Positions 63,830-64,000 of a stretch of 64,000 nt of DNA are shown here, in pieces. Under the pieces are notes generated by a model. The model worked only from the letters and a program-made list of their open reading frames with translations. It searched no databases and had not been told where the DNA came from. The stretch is from an uncultured Selenomonadaceae bacterium. GTDB taxonomy: Bacteria; Bacillota; Negativicutes; Selenomonadales; Selenomonadaceae. Where the stretch lies: assembly GCA_905233135.1 (NCBI GenBank), contig CAJOCQ010000005.1, positions 41,083-105,082 of the forward strand. Direction: 5' to 3'. The position numbers and the translations under genes were made by a program. The number at the start of each line of letters is the position of its first letter. Position 1 is the stretch's first letter.

Positions 63830-64000
63830 GTGCTTGACGCACTCTCAAATATCGTAAAAATCCCCGAATTGCGGCAACGTATCATATTTACTTTGGTAAT
63901 GTTTGCGGTATTTCGGATGGGCACGCACATACCCGTACCGGGCGTAGATCCGACGGCGATAGAAAGATTGTTTGAAAACGGCAGCTTATTCGGGCTGCTG
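63830..64000 (+). CDS. secY: Protein translocase subunit SecY, 5' part
   Basis: 57 residues before the window edge: MLDALSNIVKIPELRQRIIFTLVMFAVFRMGTHIPVPGVDPTAIERLF, the conserved SecY N-terminus and first membrane helix. GTG start at 63830, one base after the rplO stop, with GAGGTGA upstream. Truncated by the window end. Confidence 0.93.
   Translation, partial: MLDALSNIVKIPELRQRIIFTLVMFAVFRMGTHIPVPGVDPTAIERLFENGSLFGLL

Overview
The window looks like chromosome of a Negativicutes bacterium (Selenomonas/Megasphaera-type Firmicutes with an outer membrane). This is inferred from content, not from a database search: AT-leaning, low-GC Firmicutes gene order (rpmH-rnpA-yidD-yidC-jag; rapZ-yvcK; a contiguous str-S10-spc ribosomal block), a zinc-ribbon S14, a PTP-like inositol-phosphatase of the kind known from Selenomonas, a chemoreceptor, and very frequent TTG start codons.

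Layout. 1-3.6 kb: end of a TelA-family gene, a PASTA-domain penicillin-binding protein, a STAS-domain protein and an unknown gene. 3.7-12.5 kb (mostly minus strand): a metallo-beta-lactamase-fold hydrolase, then a compact four-gene operon (MATE transporter fused to an RsbW-like ATPase domain, two paralogous stand-alone condensation-domain proteins, a membrane glycosyltransferase), an MFS exporter and a cysteine-rich unknown. 12.7-24 kb: secreted cell-wall enzymes (serine hydrolase, amidase, NlpC/P60), an LDH-like dehydrogenase, a sugar-binding lipoprotein paired with a chemoreceptor, folD, proC. 24.1-26.6 kb: rpmH-rnpA-yidD-yidC-jag. 27-35 kb: amino-acid permease, a GmrSD-like DUF262/DUF1524 protein, LysE exporter, folB, yvcK, rapZ. 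35.4-48.5 kb: lepA, a GT-C-like membrane protein, hemW, a SPINDLY/OGT-type glycosyltransferase, xth, a GT32 enzyme, a tiny hydrophobic-peptide gene, comEC, a PTP-like phosphatase and an M18 aminopeptidase. 48.6-64 kb: rpsL-rpsG-fusA-tuf, then rpsJ through rplO and the start of secY.

The most unusual material is between the genes. The ribosomal operons are punctuated by insertions: type I-C CRISPR-repeat-like units sit just upstream of the ribosome binding sites of tuf, rpsC and rpsQ; a remnant of an IS200/IS605 element with a TnpB tail and right end lies between rpsZ and rpsH; a tandem family of tiny membrane-protein genes (two open copies and one dead copy) separates rplW from rplB; and long imperfect G/A-rich hairpins fill the spacers before rplV, rplN and rplO. 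Outside the ribosomal block a roughly 117-bp element with 10-bp terminal inverted repeats occurs in four full copies plus an internally deleted one. The octamer CGCGCAGG is strongly over-represented. No tRNA, rRNA, complete insertion sequence, cas gene or full CRISPR array was seen.
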